Notes: generated by a model from the sequence alone, not told the origin. 64,000 nucleotides of DNA from CAZUGA01 sp964619885 (GCA_964619885.1 CAZUGA010000001.1:141907-205906); one strand, 5' to 3'. Shown: positions 9,729 through 19,939, numbered from the stretch's first letter. A program made the numbers and translations.

Positions 9729-12086
9729 TTAAGTAATATTTTGTCCTGCCATATACATCCAGGTTTCGATAACGCTGTCTGGGTTTAGAGATACGCTGGA
9801 AATACCTTGCTCCATTAACCATTTTGCGAGATCAGGGTAGTCAGACGGCGCCTGTCCGCAGATGCCGACATATTTTCCCCGCTTGTGGCAAGCGTTGATC
9901 GCCATTTGTAACAATACTTTAACCGCATCATTACGCTCATCAAAGCTATCGGCGATTAATGCCGAATCCCGGTCCAGACCCAAAGTTAGTTGGGTTAAAT
10001 CGTTAGAGCCGATTGAAAATCCGTCGAAGTAGTCTAGAAAACGTTCCGCAAGAAGCGCGTTGGACGGGACTTCGCACATCATCATGATCTTCAAACCGTT
10101 GCTGCCACGTTCCAGACCGTTTTCCCTGAGTAGACGAATGACCTTCCTGGCTTCCGCAACCGTTCGAATAAAAGGGATCATAATCCAGACATTTCCCAGC
10201 CCCATTTTTTCACGGACATACTTGATTGCTCTGCATTCGAGTGCAAAGCAATCACTGAAACTACGTGAAATATATCTAGAGGCGCCTCGAAATCCGATCA
10301 TAGGATTTTCCTCGTCGGGTTCGTAATGATCTCCACCGAGAAGGTTAGCGTACTCGTTAGACTTAAAATCCGCCATCCGTACGATAATGGGCTTGGGTGC
10401 AAAAGCTGCGGCCAGAGTCGAGATGCCCTCGGCGAGTTTTTCGATATAGAACGTGCTTGGGTTGTCGTATCCCACAGTTTTTTCACGAATCTCGCTCTGC
10501 AGATCTTCCGGTAATTTTTCGAATTCTAAAAGCGCTTTGGGGTGGACGCCAATCATACGGTTGATGATAAATTCTATTCGTGCCAATCCTACGCCTTCGT
10601 TGGGCAGGGTTGAAAAACTGAAAGCTCGATCCGGGTTGGCGATGTTCATCATGATTTTCAGCGGCAGCTCGGGCATCGTATCGTAGTTGATTCGATCGAT
10701 GGTATAGTCCAAGGTGCCTTCGTACACATAGCCCGAATCACCTTCCGCACAAGATACGGTTATCGGTGAACCGTTACGAATTTTCTTGGTGGCGTCGCCG
10801 CATCCGACAACTGCGGGCACCCCAAGCTCGCGTGCAATTATCGCTGCGTGACAGGTACGTCCACCGCGGTTGGTGACAATTGCGGACGCACGCTTCATGA
10901 TAGGTTCCCAGTCCGGGTCTGTCATATCGGTGACCAGAACGTCACCGGTACGGATGCGATCCATTTCGTCGGTGGATTTTATGATTTTCGCGATTCCAAC
11001 GCCGATTTTTTGACCAATGCTCCGGCCTTCGACAACCACCCTGGACGACTGATTAAGTTTATAACGTTCGATCTCGTTGCTGCGACTTTGTACAGTTTCG
11101 GGTCGGGCTTGCACGATATAGAGTTTGCCATCGGTTCCGTCTTTGGCCCATTCGATATCCATCGGGCACTGGTAATGCTGTTCTATTACGATGGCGATTT
11201 TGGCAAGTTGTTCGGCTTCGGTGTTGGATAACGAGAAATTGTGTTGTTCCTGTTCCGGTACGGCTATTGTGGTCACTGCATTTTTTTCGTCGTAGACCAT
11301 TTTTTTTTCTTTAGAACCCAAATTTTTACGCAAAATTGCTGGTTTATGAGTGTTCAATGCTGGTTTGTATAGGTAATACTCGTCTGGATTTATCTCACCT
11401 TGCACGATCATTTCACCCAGCCCGTAACTGGACGTAATAAAAACCACGTCGCGAAACCCCGATTCTGTATCCAGCGTAAAAATGACACCACTTGACGCGA
11501 GATCGCTGCGAACCATGCGCTGGATTCCAGCCGATAATGAAACCTGTTGGTGTTTGAAGTTTTTGTGTACCCGGTAGGCGATAGCCCTATCGTTAAACAA
11601 CGATGCATAGACCTGCTTAATCGAGCTTAGAATATTTTCTATACCGGTTACATTTAAATAAGTTTCCTGCTGACCGGCAAATGACGCTTCCGGCAGATCT
11701 TCTGCGGTTGCCGATGAACGTACTGCTACCGAAAAGGCATCATCGGCATTTTTTAGCATTGCTCCGTAGGCATTAGAAACGGCTTTTTCTAAGTGCGGTG
11801 GGAACGGCGTATCCAATATCCATTGTCTGATATTAGCGCCGGTTTCAGTCAGTGCATCAATATCGTCTACATTGAGTTTGTCTAGCGTGTCATAGAGACG
11901 GTCAGCTAATCCATCCTGCGCGAGAAAATCGTTAAATGCTTGCGCGGTTGTCGCGAAGCCCTCTGGGACTATGACGCCCACCTGGGTTAGATGGCTGATC
12001 ATTTCACCCAGTGACGCGTTTTTGCCCCCGACTCGATTTACGTCCCCGATGCCTAGACTTTCAAAATCGACGACATATTCTTTCAT
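9729..12086 (-). CDS. ppsA: phosphoenolpyruvate synthase
   Basis: Converts pyruvate, ATP and water to PEP, AMP and phosphate, regenerating PEP for gluconeogenesis and Ppc. The order is N-terminal nucleotide-binding domain (RVGGKNASLGEM near residue 18), central swivelling His domain (GGRTCHAAIIAREL, phospho-His413) and C-terminal PEP/pyruvate barrel. From the ATG at 12086 it has 785 residues, close to the 792 of E. coli PpsA. A longer ATG at 12122 adds 12 unconserved residues and would almost touch the divergent ppsR, so I prefer the shorter start. Thr411, two residues before the catalytic His, matches the position that PpsR phosphorylates. Confidence 0.95.
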   Translation of the reverse strand: MKEYVVDFESLGIGDVNRVGGKNASLGEMISHLTQVGVIVPEGFATTAQAFNDFLAQDGLADRLYDTLDKLNVDDIDALTETGANIRQWILDTPFPPHLEKAVSNAYGAMLKNADDAFSVAVRSSATAEDLPEASFAGQQETYLNVTGIENILSSIKQVYASLFNDRAIAYRVHKNFKHQQVSLSAGIQRMVRSDLASSGVIFTLDTESGFRDVVFITSSYGLGEMIVQGEINPDEYYLYKPALNTHKPAILRKNLGSKEKKMVYDEKNAVTTIAVPEQEQHNFSLSNTEAEQLAKIAIVIEQHYQCPMDIEWAKDGTDGKLYIVQARPETVQSRSNEIERYKLNQSSRVVVEGRSIGQKIGVGIAKIIKSTDEMDRIRTGDVLVTDMTDPDWEPIMKRASAIVTNRGGRTCHAAIIARELGVPAVVGCGDATKKIRNGSPITVSCAEGDSGYVYEGTLDYTIDRINYDTMPELPLKIMMNIANPDRAFSFSTLPNEGVGLARIEFIINRMIGVHPKALLEFEKLPEDLQSEIREKTVGYDNPSTFYIEKLAEGISTLAAAFAPKPIIVRMADFKSNEYANLLGGDHYEPDEENPMIGFRGASRYISRSFSDCFALECRAIKYVREKMGLGNVWIMIPFIRTVAEARKVIRLLRENGLERGSNGLKIMMMCEVPSNALLAERFLDYFDGFSIGSNDLTQLTLGLDRDSALIADSFDERNDAVKVLLQMAINACHKRGKYVGICGQAPSDYPDLAKWLMEQGISSVSLNPDSVIETWMYMAGQNIT

Positions 12087-12157
12087 CCATCTTTCCCATG
12101 TGTTAGTTTGCAGAGCGATCATTGTAGACGTTTTTGCATTTGGAAAGTAATCGCTCC

Positions 12158-12973
12158 GTGGAAAAATACACTGTTTTTTTTATTTCTGATCATACCGCAA
12201 TTACGGTTGAAACTTTGGGCTACAGCATTTTGACCCAATTTTCCCGTCTCAATTTTGAATTTCATGCGATTCCGTTCATGAATTCCCCCGAAAAAGCGAA
12301 AACGGCTCAATCATCAATAAATGATTGTTTCGAAAATAAAGGTATCCGTCCCGTGGTATTTAGTTCTGTGACCAATGAGGATCTGCGCAATGTCATTAAG
12401 CAGAGCAATGCTGTGGTTTTGGATCTGTTTGAAATGTTTCTTCCTCCCCTGGAAGACGCATTCGATCATAGTTCTATACACGCTTCGGGGAAAAGTCATG
12501 GTATGACTGACAGTGTAAAATACGATTCAAGGATAGAGGCTTTGAATTTCGCCCTAAGCAGTGATGATGGCCTCAATTTTAAAGATTATACCCGCGCTGA
12601 TTTGATTTTGGTTGGCGTGTCCAGAACGGGTAAAACCCCAACTTGTTTGTATTTGGCTTTGCAATTTGGAATATTCGCGGCCAACTACCCGGTTACGGAC
12701 GGCGATTTGGAAACTTTTCAGATTCCAAACGCACTGCAACCCTACCGCGATAAAATTCATGGGTTGACCATCGATCCCAGGCAACTTCAACGCATCAGGC
12801 AAGAACGTCGACCGGATAGCGTATACGCATCGTTGCAGCAATGTCAGAAAGAAGTGGGTTCAGTTGAAGAATTGTTTAGGCAAGAGCGGATTCCTTTCAT
12901 GGACGTGACCAATTTTTCGGTGGAAGAAATTTCAACGACGATCATTTATGAAAAAGGTTGGGCGCGGCGGTAG
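12158..12973 (+). CDS. ppsR: PEP synthase regulatory protein (kinase/pyrophosphorylase)
   Basis: Bifunctional regulator (DUF299 family): ADP-dependent phosphorylation of a Thr in PEP synthase switches it off and phosphate-dependent removal switches it on. The start FFISDHTAIT, the P-loop GVSRTGKTPT and the C-terminal tract LTIDPRQLQRIRQERR are typical. From GTG at 12158 the protein is 271 residues, near E. coli PpsR; GGAAAG lies about 10 bases before it. A TTG at 12134 gives eight more residues. It is transcribed divergently from its target ppsA about 70 bases away, so both probably share one regulatory region. Confidence 0.93.
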   Translation: MEKYTVFFISDHTAITVETLGYSILTQFSRLNFEFHAIPFMNSPEKAKTAQSSINDCFENKGIRPVVFSSVTNEDLRNVIKQSNAVVLDLFEMFLPPLEDAFDHSSIHASGKSHGMTDSVKYDSRIEALNFALSSDDGLNFKDYTRADLILVGVSRTGKTPTCLYLALQFGIFAANYPVTDGDLETFQIPNALQPYRDKIHGLTIDPRQLQRIRQERRPDSVYASLQQCQKEVGSVEELFRQERIPFMDVTNFSVEEISTTIIYEKGWARR

Positions 12974-13130
12974 GTGTATTGGCGCTTTCAGCAATTCAAT
13001 CGTTTGGCCCCGCCGTTTTTTTTCGCAAAGTTTTTCGTGAAGGGTTGAAAATTTTGATTTAATCCCAATAGTGCATTCATTATCTTGAAATCTCATTAAG
13101 TAGTTAACGGAAACGAGGATAACTTTAGCA

Positions 13131-15068
13131 ATGACAGTCAAAGCCAAAAAAGAAACGTTGGGGTTTGAAACCGAAGTAAAACACCTTTTAAACCTAATGA
13201 TTCACTCTTTGTATAGTAACAAGGAGATTTTTTTGCGGGAGCTTATCTCGAATGCATCGGATGCCGCCGACAAGTTACGCTTCGAAGCGTTATCCAAGGA
13301 TGGTTTGTACGAGAACGACAGCGATTTAAAAATCCGGGTCGAATTTGACAAGGAAAATCGAACCGTGACCGTAAAGGATAATGGCATCGGTATGACCCGC
13401 GAAGAAGTGCAGGATTCTATTGGAACGATTGCCAAGTCGGGCACCAAGCAGTTTTTTGAATCATTGACCGGTGATGAAGCCAAAGATAGTCAATTAATCG
13501 GTCAATTTGGGGTTGGATTTTATTCGTCTTTTATCGTTGCGGACAAAGTTACGTTAAGGACCCGTAAAGCCGGTGAGAGCAAAGAGCAGGGGGTCCGTTG
13601 GGAATCGGCTGGTGAAGGAGACTATTCAATCGAAACGGTTAAAAAGGGAGAACGCGGAACCGAAGTAACCTTGCATTTGCGTGAAGGCGAGGATGAATTT
13701 TTGGATGGTTTTAGACTGCGTTCGATCATTCGTAAGTTTTCCGACCATATTTCGCTTCCGATCATAATGGATAAGGATCCCGAGCCTAGCGAAAATGAAG
13801 ATGAAGAGAAAAAGGATGAAAAGGTCATCGTGGTTCCCGAAGAGGAAACAGTCAATAGTGCTTCCGCGCTTTGGGCCAAGTCGAAGCAGGATATCGACGA
13901 GGAAGCATACAATGAATTTTACAAACACGTCGGGCATGATTTTCAAGACCCTTTAACTTACGTCCACAGCCGCGTCGAAGGGACTAACGAATACACCTTG
14001 TTGTTGTATATCCCACAGCGCGCGCCGTTCGATATGTGGGACCGGGATGCCAAGCACGGGGTTAAGCTGTATGTGCGCAAAATATTTATCACCGACGACG
14101 CTGAGCAATTGATGCCCCGTTATTTGCGCTTTGTTCGGGGTGTGATTGATTCCGATTCCCTGCCGCTCAATGTGTCGCGCGAAATACTCCAGCAAAATAA
14201 ACAGATCGAGTCGATACGCGCGGGTTCAGTCAAAAAAATATTGGGATTACTCGAAGGCATGGCGAAGAATGATGCCGAGAAATACCAAGGGTTTTGGAAG
14301 GAATTCGGCCGCGTAATTAAAGAAGGTCCGATAGAAGATTTTAAAAATAAAGACCGGATCGCCAAATTAATGCGTTTTTCCAGTACCCACAATGATTTGG
14401 ATGTACAAGATATTTCATTGCAAGATTATGTTGAGCGGATGAAAGACGGGCAGGATACTATTTATTATATTACTGCGGATAGTTTTTCTGCTGCGAAAAA
14501 TAGTCCACATCTGGAAGTATTCAGAAAGAAGGGCATCGAAGTATTATTGCTAGCGGACCGGGTTGACGAATGGCTGACCTCGAATTTGACCGAATTTGAC
14601 GGTAAACAGCTGCAATCGGTTGCGAAGGGTGAATTGGATCTGAGCAAGCTGGGTGACGAAAAGGAAAAGGATAAGGAGAGTCAGGAAAAGGCGTCCGAGC
14701 AATACAAAGATCTTGTCGAAAAAGTTAAAAAAATTCTCGATAGTAAGATTAGCGAAGTTCGTATCAGTAATCGTTTGACTGAATCTGCCGCTTGCCTGGT
14801 TACCGAGAATTATGGCATGAGCTTGAATATGGAGCGCATCATGAAGGAAGCTGGCCAGGCCATGCCAGGGGGAACCAAGCCGATATTCGAAATCAACCCA
14901 GACCATCCGCTTGTCAATCGTTTAAACAGCGAAACGGATGAAGAACGGTTTGACGATATAACAAATATATTGTTTGACCAAGCGGTGCTCAGCGAGGGGG
15001 GGCAGTTGGATGACCCAGCGGCGTTTGTGCACAAACTTAATGGATTGTTGCAGGGCGTTTTGAGCTGA
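13131..15068 (+). CDS. htpG: molecular chaperone HtpG (Hsp90)
   Basis: ATP-dependent cytosolic chaperone. The 645-residue protein has the GHKL ATPase motifs ELISNASDAADKLRF near residue 38, DNGIGM near 84 and GQFGVGFYSSF near 123, then the Hsp90 middle domain and C-terminal dimerisation domain. A charged acidic linker (about 221-235) separates the N-terminal and middle domains. The ATG is preceded by GAGGA at about 11 bases. It stands alone between ppsR and a GGDEF-EAL gene. Confidence 0.97.
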   Translation: MTVKAKKETLGFETEVKHLLNLMIHSLYSNKEIFLRELISNASDAADKLRFEALSKDGLYENDSDLKIRVEFDKENRTVTVKDNGIGMTREEVQDSIGTIAKSGTKQFFESLTGDEAKDSQLIGQFGVGFYSSFIVADKVTLRTRKAGESKEQGVRWESAGEGDYSIETVKKGERGTEVTLHLREGEDEFLDGFRLRSIIRKFSDHISLPIIMDKDPEPSENEDEEKKDEKVIVVPEEETVNSASALWAKSKQDIDEEAYNEFYKHVGHDFQDPLTYVHSRVEGTNEYTLLLYIPQRAPFDMWDRDAKHGVKLYVRKIFITDDAEQLMPRYLRFVRGVIDSDSLPLNVSREILQQNKQIESIRAGSVKKILGLLEGMAKNDAEKYQGFWKEFGRVIKEGPIEDFKNKDRIAKLMRFSSTHNDLDVQDISLQDYVERMKDGQDTIYYITADSFSAAKNSPHLEVFRKKGIEVLLLADRVDEWLTSNLTEFDGKQLQSVAKGELDLSKLGDEKEKDKESQEKASEQYKDLVEKVKKILDSKISEVRISNRLTESAACLVTENYGMSLNMERIMKEAGQAMPGGTKPIFEINPDHPLVNRLNSETDEERFDDITNILFDQAVLSEGGQLDDPAAFVHKLNGLLQGVLS

Positions 15069-15250
15069 TAAAACCAAGTTTTCAGGTTGCTGGCATTATT
15101 TCGAAGCTTCGCGGAACTGGTGTAATGCTAGTTCTAACCGAATAAGGCCGGAAATTCAGTATAACGCTAATTGATAGAATCTCACTGTAATGGCGAATTC
15201 TGAAATAGTATGCGACGAGGTTGTGACTAGGATCAAGCAAGTGCGGTGGG

Positions 15251-17665
15251 CTAATTTGAGCAATCATCGATTGGTCTAGTCACTGAGGATGTTTTTTGCA
15301 ATAAATCGGTCATTTGCGTGGTTGATAGAGCCTTGCTGAATTTGTAACCTTGGAAGGCATCAATGTTTCTATTTTTTAGAAATTCGAATTGCGCTTGGTT
15401 TTCTACACCCTCGCCAATGACAGATAGATTCAAGCCGTGACCCATTTGGATAATCGCAGAGACTATGGCTGCATTGCTGTTATTTTCATGGACCTTATCG
15501 ATAAATGATTTATCGATTTTGATGGTATCAATGGGGAAATACTTCAGGTAACTGAGTGAAGAATATCCGGTGCCAAAGTCGTCTATGGCTAGCGTCACAC
15601 CTAATTTTTTGATGGATTGAAGCAGATCCAGTGTCTCTTCGGTGTCGTTCAGAAACAGACTCTCGGTAATCTCAAGCTCCAGGTATTTTGGCGGCAAATC
15701 GGAGTAGGCTAGCGCCTTTTCAATGATTTTGGTCAGATCGTGTTGATGCAATTGCCGGACCGATAGATTGACCGATATTCTTAAATCTTCGTGGCCGTTC
15801 ATCTGCCAGGCCCGTAACTGGGCACAAGCTTGGGTCAAGACCCAGTTTCCAATTTCTACGATGGCGCCAGATTCTTCTGCAATCGGAATAAAATCATCGG
15901 GAAAAACCTTGCCGTAATCCGGCCGCTCCCAGCGAACCAAGGCTTCAACGGCAACAATTTTGCCGCTCGCGAGTTCAATTTGCGGTTGGTAGTTGAGGAT
16001 AAATTCATCCCGAGCAACCGCGTAGCGTAGCGCTTGCTCCAATTTAAGCCGGTGCAGTGCCCGAATATTCATTTCTTCAGCGTAGAATTGGATATTATTG
16101 CGGCCCAGTTCTTTAGCGCGGTACATCGCTGTATCTGCGTTTTTCAGCAATGTTTCGGGGTTGTCTCCGTCCTTCGGGAATAACGTAATACCAATGCTGG
16201 CCGTTACCGATATAGCATGGTTTTCCACTAAGAAAGGTGTGCCCAGCAAATCGATTAATTTTCTCGCGGTAATGGCGACCGCATTGGGTTGCTGAATTTC
16301 TTCCACCAAGACCACAAATTCATCGCCGCCCAGTCGCGCAACGGTATCCTCGTCTCGAACACCTTTGGTCAATCGTTGAGCAACCAGATTGAGCAAAGCG
16401 TCACCCGCCGCGTGTCCAAGACTATCGTTAACGTTTTTGAATCGGTCGAGATCCATAAACAGTAATGCGACCAAATGACAGGCGCGCTGCGCTCTTGAAA
16501 TCGAGTGTTTGAGTCGATCCATCAACAATGCCCGGGTGGGTAATTGTGTCAACAGATCGTGATTGGCCTGAAATACGAGTTCTTGGCGATGCTTGCGGGC
16601 TTCAGTAACATCCCGCATGACGGTGACGGCACCGCTAACCTTGCCCGCTCGGTTTTTCAGCGGGGTGGCAATTTCTTCTATTATTTGGTCCTGGCCATGG
16701 CGGGTATGTAGCAATATATTCTTTTCCACACGGTTAACCGTTTGTAGACAGGTGATCAACGCGCAGCTGCTTTTTTCCCCGGTATGTTCTTCCAACATCG
16801 GAAATAGATTTTCTATCGAATTTCCAATCGAATCTTCATTCGACCAGCCGCATAGCCGCTCGGCGGCTGGATTCAAATACTTGATAGTTGCGTCGGCACC
16901 TGTGATAACGACACCTTCCGAAAGTGCCTCCAATGTGATTTGCAAACGATCTTTCTCTTGGAATAAGGCCTCTTCGGTCTGGTGTCTGCGTTCGATTTCC
17001 TTGATCAAGTTGCGGTTGTCGAAACGTAGCTCGAAAGAAGTTTTCAGCGTCTGGTGCATGGCTCGTGCGACTACAGTCATGCCAATCATGAAAATGACCG
17101 TTAAACCAGCCATTGTTACCGATAACGTGCCTCCTTGTATGATCAACTGGCCCGCCAACGGACTCAAGGTTGGAAGAGCAAACGCCAGAAACGTTTCCAT
17201 CCGTGCCGAGAGAACCGACGTAGCCGCGGCTGTCATGCCGGCCAAAACCATGATCAACAGCATTTGCGCTTCGAAGGTTCCGGCGGCAAATAGAAAAAGC
17301 GCGGCAGATCCCCAGACTATCCCGCTCAGGCCAGCGCCAATCAAATAGGCGTAGTGCCAGGTCCGAATTGAGGAGCTAAGCGAAATTTCACGGGAAAAAT
17401 GTGCAGCGAGTAAACCCCGACAGATGGTGACAACGGAAAGTGCGACAAACCAAGAGACTATGACTGTGTGTTGAATATACGGCCACAAGACCAGGACCAG
17501 AAGGCTACCGTTTAGAAAGGTTACAATGAAGGTCAGTTTTGTATGGCTATACAAATGTGAAATTTGCTCGGCGTATACGCGGGATTGTGCATCAAAGCTG
17601 TCCTCGTGGACATCCACGAGTCCCGTGTCCCTTGAGTATTCGGATAAATCGTAAAGCTTGGCCAT
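15251..17665 (-). CDS. membrane PAS-GGDEF-EAL cyclic di-GMP protein
   Basis: Probable diguanylate cyclase and/or cyclic di-GMP phosphodiesterase at the inner membrane. It has a membrane region with several hydrophobic segments (about residues 45-205), a coiled stretch, a PAS sensor (about 235-355), a GGDEF domain with intact GGDEF near 448, and an EAL domain containing EALVRW and the DDFGTGYSSLSYL signature. Both catalytic signatures look intact, so the net activity cannot be read from sequence. The ATG at 17665 gives 804 residues; a TTG two codons earlier is the alternative and neither has a strong ribosome-binding site. Monocistronic by position. Confidence 0.9.
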   Translation of the reverse strand: MAKLYDLSEYSRDTGLVDVHEDSFDAQSRVYAEQISHLYSHTKLTFIVTFLNGSLLVLVLWPYIQHTVIVSWFVALSVVTICRGLLAAHFSREISLSSSIRTWHYAYLIGAGLSGIVWGSAALFLFAAGTFEAQMLLIMVLAGMTAAATSVLSARMETFLAFALPTLSPLAGQLIIQGGTLSVTMAGLTVIFMIGMTVVARAMHQTLKTSFELRFDNRNLIKEIERRHQTEEALFQEKDRLQITLEALSEGVVITGADATIKYLNPAAERLCGWSNEDSIGNSIENLFPMLEEHTGEKSSCALITCLQTVNRVEKNILLHTRHGQDQIIEEIATPLKNRAGKVSGAVTVMRDVTEARKHRQELVFQANHDLLTQLPTRALLMDRLKHSISRAQRACHLVALLFMDLDRFKNVNDSLGHAAGDALLNLVAQRLTKGVRDEDTVARLGGDEFVVLVEEIQQPNAVAITARKLIDLLGTPFLVENHAISVTASIGITLFPKDGDNPETLLKNADTAMYRAKELGRNNIQFYAEEMNIRALHRLKLEQALRYAVARDEFILNYQPQIELASGKIVAVEALVRWERPDYGKVFPDDFIPIAEESGAIVEIGNWVLTQACAQLRAWQMNGHEDLRISVNLSVRQLHQHDLTKIIEKALAYSDLPPKYLELEITESLFLNDTEETLDLLQSIKKLGVTLAIDDFGTGYSSLSYLKYFPIDTIKIDKSFIDKVHENNSNAAIVSAIIQMGHGLNLSVIGEGVENQAQFEFLKNRNIDAFQGYKFSKALSTTQMTDLLQKTSSVTRPIDDCSN

Positions 17666-17866
17666 TAGCAATAGTATGGTACGCTGCGTATTTCTATAGT
17701 TAGCGTGGAAACTTAGCTCGCCGACTGATTACATTTCCATATTCAATTTAGGAATTCCAATTAAGCTAACGTTAATTGAGTATAGGTTAGCTGTTAGTAA
17801 TTGCGCTCTTGCTCTATCGAATAACAATTCATTATACACAAGCGTAGAACGTTGATTAGATTGGTA

Positions 17867-18655
17867 TTATCCAAGCAACATGCGTGCCGATAATAGATAT
17901 AATAAGATCGCGAATATTTGTTTTAATCGCTGGGTCGGAAGTTTGTGGGTCAGCATCGCACCCACAGGCGCGGTTAACACGCTGGAGCAAACGATCGCCA
18001 ATAGTGCCGGCAAATATATGTATCCCCATGAATGATCCGGTAGATTTGAGTTATTCCAGCCGGTAACAATAAATCCTATGGCACCTGCAACTGCGATGGG
18101 GAATCCACAAGCTGCCGAGGTTGCAATGCAATTACGCATCGCGACGTTACACCAGGTCAAAAACGGCACGGTCAGCGTGCCGCCGCCTATTCCCACCAGA
18201 GCTGAAATCGCACCAATAATATTGCCGACGCCGAACGCACCCCAGCCGCCAGGAAATTCCCGCTGCGGTTTGGGTTTGATATTCAGAGACATCTGAATAG
18301 CGACATAAAGTTCGAATAGTCCGAAAGCGCGACGCAGAATGTGGTTCGGAAGAAGATCGGCTATCGCCGTACCAAGCCAAGCCCCGATAATAATTCCAGG
18401 TGTGAGTTGCAGGAAGACCGGCCACAGCACAGCCTTTTTACGGTGGTGTGCCATGACCGATGAAATAGATGTAAATACGATAGACGCTAACGAAGTTCCG
18501 ATAGCGAGGTGGACGATTATCGGGGCGGCGAAGTCTTGGCTTTGAAAAATCGTAATGAGTATCGGTACGATAATAAGTCCGCCGCCGACTCCCAATAGCC
18601 CGGCGATTAGCCCGGAAAAAGCTCCAAGAAAAATAAAATACAAAGTCATTGTCAT
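17867..18655 (-). CDS. TSUP/TauE-SafE family membrane exporter
   Basis: Integral membrane protein of 262 residues with about eight hydrophobic segments. It has the family N-terminus FSGLIAGLLGVGGGLIIVPIL and the repeated second half (GAISALVGIGGGTLTVPFL), the inverted-repeat signature of the TSUP family. Members export sulfite, sulfoacetate or related anions; the substrate here cannot be read from sequence. The ATG at 18655 has no strong Shine-Dalgarno; an ATG two codons later is possible. No sulfur genes adjoin it. Confidence 0.85.
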   Translation of the reverse strand: MTMTLYFIFLGAFSGLIAGLLGVGGGLIIVPILITIFQSQDFAAPIIVHLAIGTSLASIVFTSISSVMAHHRKKAVLWPVFLQLTPGIIIGAWLGTAIADLLPNHILRRAFGLFELYVAIQMSLNIKPKPQREFPGGWGAFGVGNIIGAISALVGIGGGTLTVPFLTWCNVAMRNCIATSAACGFPIAVAGAIGFIVTGWNNSNLPDHSWGYIYLPALLAIVCSSVLTAPVGAMLTHKLPTQRLKQIFAILLYLLSARMLLG

Positions 18656-18765
18656 TGATCGTCGATCATTGCGGGATGGTTATAAATTAACACGACCTGT
18701 TCTGTAGCATGGCGAGCCGGAATATAGATGTTATTGATAGAATTGGACAAAGCCCTGTCCTCCGA

Positions 18766-19209
18766 TTAAGGCATGGCCCAGTACTTGTGTACGATTCCGA
18801 AAAAACCGATTGCGGTGATCACTAGTAGAATCCCGCCGTTTAAGGTCGAAGGTTTTCGAAAATATACTATTGTCGTAATGGCAAACAACGGCCAGAAACT
18901 ATACCCGATTATGCTTAACGCGGATTTCGATAGGGGTAGCGGAAGATATTGCGTCGCATTTGGGATAGAGACGGGTGCGTACATCAACGCATGAAATACG
19001 GTTTCATAGGGAAGAGCCGTGCTGACCAACAGCATATCACCCGCGACACCCATGGCGATGCCTGCAAGAATTAAGAACAGGCTATCTCTGATTCGTCTTA
19101 GTGGGCGGATTGAACCAAGCCATTTCAATAATGGCTTATTAAAGTTTATATAATTTAGGTGCTTGAGCCAAGCGCCCTTGATTAGTAAATTAAGGATAAC
19201 TCGTAACAT
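18766..19209 (-). CDS. hypothetical membrane protein
   Basis: 147 residues with a basic N-terminal stretch and three likely membrane segments (about 42-62, 95-120 and 124-142). Not recognised. It lies 110 bases downstream of the region before the TSUP gene on the same strand. The start ATG at 19209 has no clear ribosome-binding site, and a later start at residue 57 (MGVAGDMLL) is conceivable. No function is proposed. Confidence 0.5.
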   Translation of the reverse strand: MLRVILNLLIKGAWLKHLNYINFNKPLLKWLGSIRPLRRIRDSLFLILAGIAMGVAGDMLLVSTALPYETVFHALMYAPVSIPNATQYLPLPLSKSALSIIGYSFWPLFAITTIVYFRKPSTLNGGILLVITAIGFFGIVHKYWAMP

Positions 19210-19615
19210 TGTGCTGTTGGGTTGCTGAATGCGTGGGTTAGATAGGGCTGCGCAATTTTGGTTGAAGGAGATGGTTTACCGTAGTTCGTTAACTTGGTGT
19301 TCATGCTTAATCGAGCGGAACAACTGGCTAACGTATTGGATTCCTAAAGCACACTTCTTTGTTTTTGGCCAATGTAAATCAAGTGACCGCGAATGGTAAA
19401 GTCGGTTCAAACAAGTGCGGGCTATGGCTAAATTATTACACCGGCCTTGCAGTTCCATTCCACTTATAGTTATGATTACATTCGCCATAGGTTGATTCTG
19501 GCCCGGTGCAATTGCTTGGTCTTAACTTTCAAGCCGCGTGCAGTATGCACAATTGATGTACATCTTGAGACAGAAATTAGAATAAATTTAATCTAACAGC
19601 TCCAGAGGTGCCAAT
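19210..19615. other. gene-free stretch before the small stress membrane gene
   Basis: About 400 bases. A 70-codon minus-strand ORF at 19276-19488 lacks a ribosome-binding site and recognisable features, so I do not call it. The right end should carry the promoter of the YeaQ-like gene; none was assigned. Confidence 0.4.
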
Positions 19616-19867
19616 ATGAGTTTGATGCAATTAGTAATATTTTTGGTCATCGGCGGCGTCGCCGGTTGGTTAGCCGGAATCTTAAAAAAAGGCGATGGTT
19701 TCGGGTTGGTGGGGAACATCGTGATAGGCACTCTGGGTGCGATTGTCGGTGGATTCGTGTTCAAATTTTTCGGTGTTTCTTTCGCTGGTTTAATCGGCGA
19801 TATCATTACCGCTGCTGCTGGTGCTGTGATATTGCTTTATGTTTTCGGTTTGTTTAAGAAACTATAA
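19616..19867 (+). CDS. GlsB/YeaQ/YmgE family stress membrane protein
   Basis: 83-residue hydrophobic protein of the transglycosylase-associated (YeaQ/YmgE) family, found at the inner membrane and often stress-induced; the molecular role is not established. The glycine-rich pattern GGVAGWLAGILKKGDGFGLVGNIVIG followed by GAIVGGF and a last membrane segment is typical, here split over residues 14-46 and beyond. GAGGTG sits 5 bases before the ATG. Transcribed alone. Confidence 0.88.
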   Translation: MSLMQLVIFLVIGGVAGWLAGILKKGDGFGLVGNIVIGTLGAIVGGFVFKFFGVSFAGLIGDIITAAAGAVILLYVFGLFKKL

Positions 19868-19873
19868 AACGTT

Positions 19874-19939
19874 GCCGTAATTGATCGATTAATTGGGTTT
19901 AATCTGCGTTTAAGCTTTACCGTCTCGATCAATTGCGGC
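19874..19939. repeat. long-armed inverted repeat after the YeaQ-like gene
   Basis: Arms GCCGTAATTGATCG (19874-19887) and CGATCAATTGCGGC (19926-19939) pair over 14 bases with one wobble, around a 38-base loop. It starts 7 bases after the stop codon. It may be a terminator or processing hairpin, although there is no clean T-tract directly behind it. Confidence 0.6.

Noticed and set aside
16593..17348. 251-codon plus-strand ORF
   Set aside because: Antisense to the GGDEF-EAL gene; composition typical of a shadow frame.
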